Positions 63,637 to 64,000 of a stretch of DNA of 64,000 bases are shown here, in pieces. Position 1 is the stretch's first letter; each line of letters starts with the position of its first letter. A program made the translations under genes and the position numbers. The stretch spans positions 3,373,001-3,437,000 of the forward strand of contig NZ_CP113948.1 of the NCBI RefSeq assembly GCF_026810365.1, given 5' to 3'. The DNA comes from Flavobacterium praedii. GTDB lineage: Bacteria > Bacteroidota > Bacteroidia > Flavobacteriales > Flavobacteriaceae. The notes below the pieces were generated by a model that was not told the DNA's origin, searched no databases, and saw only the letters and a list, made by a program, of their open reading frames with translations.

Positions 63637-64000
63637 TTATGATTTGTAATCTAATTTTTTAACTAATACGCATGCATTATGTCCGCCAAAACCAAAGGTA
63701 TTACTCATTACCACATTCATCTCTCTTTTTTGAGCTACATTAAATGTAAAGTTTAATTTAGTGTCAATGTTTTCATCATCTGTAAAATGATTAATAGTTG
63801 GAGGGACGATACCATGTTTTAATGATAATATGGATGAAATGGTTTCTATAGCTCCAGCAGCACCTAGTAAATGCCCTGTCATTGATTTTGTGGAATTCAA
63901 ATTCATGGTATAAGCATGTTCTCCAAATACATGTTGAATCGCTTTTGATTCTGCTAAATCTCCTAATGGAGTTGAAGTTCCGTGCATGTTTACACCATCA
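63637..64000 (-). CDS. fabF: Beta-ketoacyl-ACP synthase II, C-terminal part (window edge)
   Basis: The frame is open past the window edge, so only the last about 121 residues are seen. They hold the catalytic His contexts of KAS II: DGVNMHGTSTPLGDLAESKA (His of HGTSTP) and STKSMTGHLLGAAGAIETIS (second His and Lys), then NTFGFGGHNACVLVKK at the end. It elongates fatty acids by condensing acyl-ACP with malonyl-ACP. The stop abuts rnc. The catalytic Cys lies outside the window. Confidence 0.95.
   Translation of the reverse strand, partial: DGVNMHGTSTPLGDLAESKAIQHVFGEHAYTMNLNSTKSMTGHLLGAAGAIETISSILSLKHGIVPPTINHFTDDENIDTKLNFTFNVAQKREMNVVMSNTFGFGGHNACVLVKKLDYKS

Overview
The window looks like a chromosomal segment of a Flavobacterium or close relative (Bacteroidota, Flavobacteriia). 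The evidence is AT-rich DNA, promoters of the Bacteroidota type (TTG, about 17-23 nt, then TAnnTTTG, with few Shine-Dalgarno sites), secreted proteins whose signal peptides end in ...xxAQ/SQ, TonB-dependent receptors with carboxypeptidase-like N-terminal domains, a PorZ-like component of type IX secretion, and lineage-typical families (IPExxxVDY, DUF5689, DUF6377, THC0290_0291-like). Most of it is core genome. The accessory content is one insertion sequence, several families of intergenic palindromic repeats, and one small gene flanked by direct repeats.

Layout. 1-6.3 kb: the start of a small secreted protein divergent from gdhA, a GNAT acetyltransferase, porZ-recO. 6.3-11.6 kb: three secreted proteins of unknown role; the first lies between two exact 35-bp copies of the recO 3' end. 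12-16.5 kb: ileS, a DksA-like gene and lspA. IleRS carries a swapped class I signature (GIHH instead of HxGH) and a 33-codon in-frame palindromic insertion. 16.8-19.6 kb (minus): 5-formyl-THF cyclo-ligase, a PLP decarboxylase and a succinylglutamate desuccinylase-like hydrolase. 19.8-23.8 kb: uvrC and a patatin/Omp85 fusion. 24-29.7 kb: aromatic amino acid breakdown (hmgA, hppD, tryptophan 2,3-dioxygenase) with a DUF3108 protein, an M23 lipoprotein and a candidate small RNA. 29.9-39.8 kb: pgi, an Oar-like receptor with a fasciclin lipoprotein, a membrane cytochrome-b-like protein, an RlpA-like protein, CYTH, dinB and a PAS protein. 39.8-44.1 kb (minus): a circularly permuted ATP-grasp / small protein / alpha-E / transglutaminase cluster. 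44.5-46.6 kb: an ISL3-like (ISAon1-type) IS and two tRNA-Asn genes in a 499-bp duplication. 46.7-52 kb: rseP, an Old-Yellow-Enzyme-like reductase, a Gfo/Idh/MocA oxidoreductase and an MFS transporter. 52.4-60.8 kb: a TonB receptor plus DUF5689 lipoprotein, then GH97 and a SusR-like membrane regulator. 60.9-64 kb (minus): fabF (partial), rnc, the IPExxxVDY gene and pyk.

Several groups work together. PorZ belongs to the type IX secretion apparatus. HppD and HmgA form consecutive steps of tyrosine breakdown, and Tdo opens tryptophan. GH97 and the DUF6377 regulator look like a starch or malto-oligosaccharide module. The ATP-grasp/alpha-E/transglutaminase set is a recurrent module whose product is unknown.

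The most unusual observations are: (1) a four-copy family of two-hairpin intergenic elements, with a variable first stem whose arms remain complementary and a TTCG tetraloop hairpin showing a compensatory change; (2) the palindromic element inserted in frame in ileS, with a relative that supplies the stop codon of hmgA; (3) the GIHH motif of IleRS; (4) the 35-bp direct repeat that preserves the recO end around an extra gene; (5) a promoter-plus-terminator unit with no ORF near 26.6 kb. All calls come from reading the sequence; no database search was possible.
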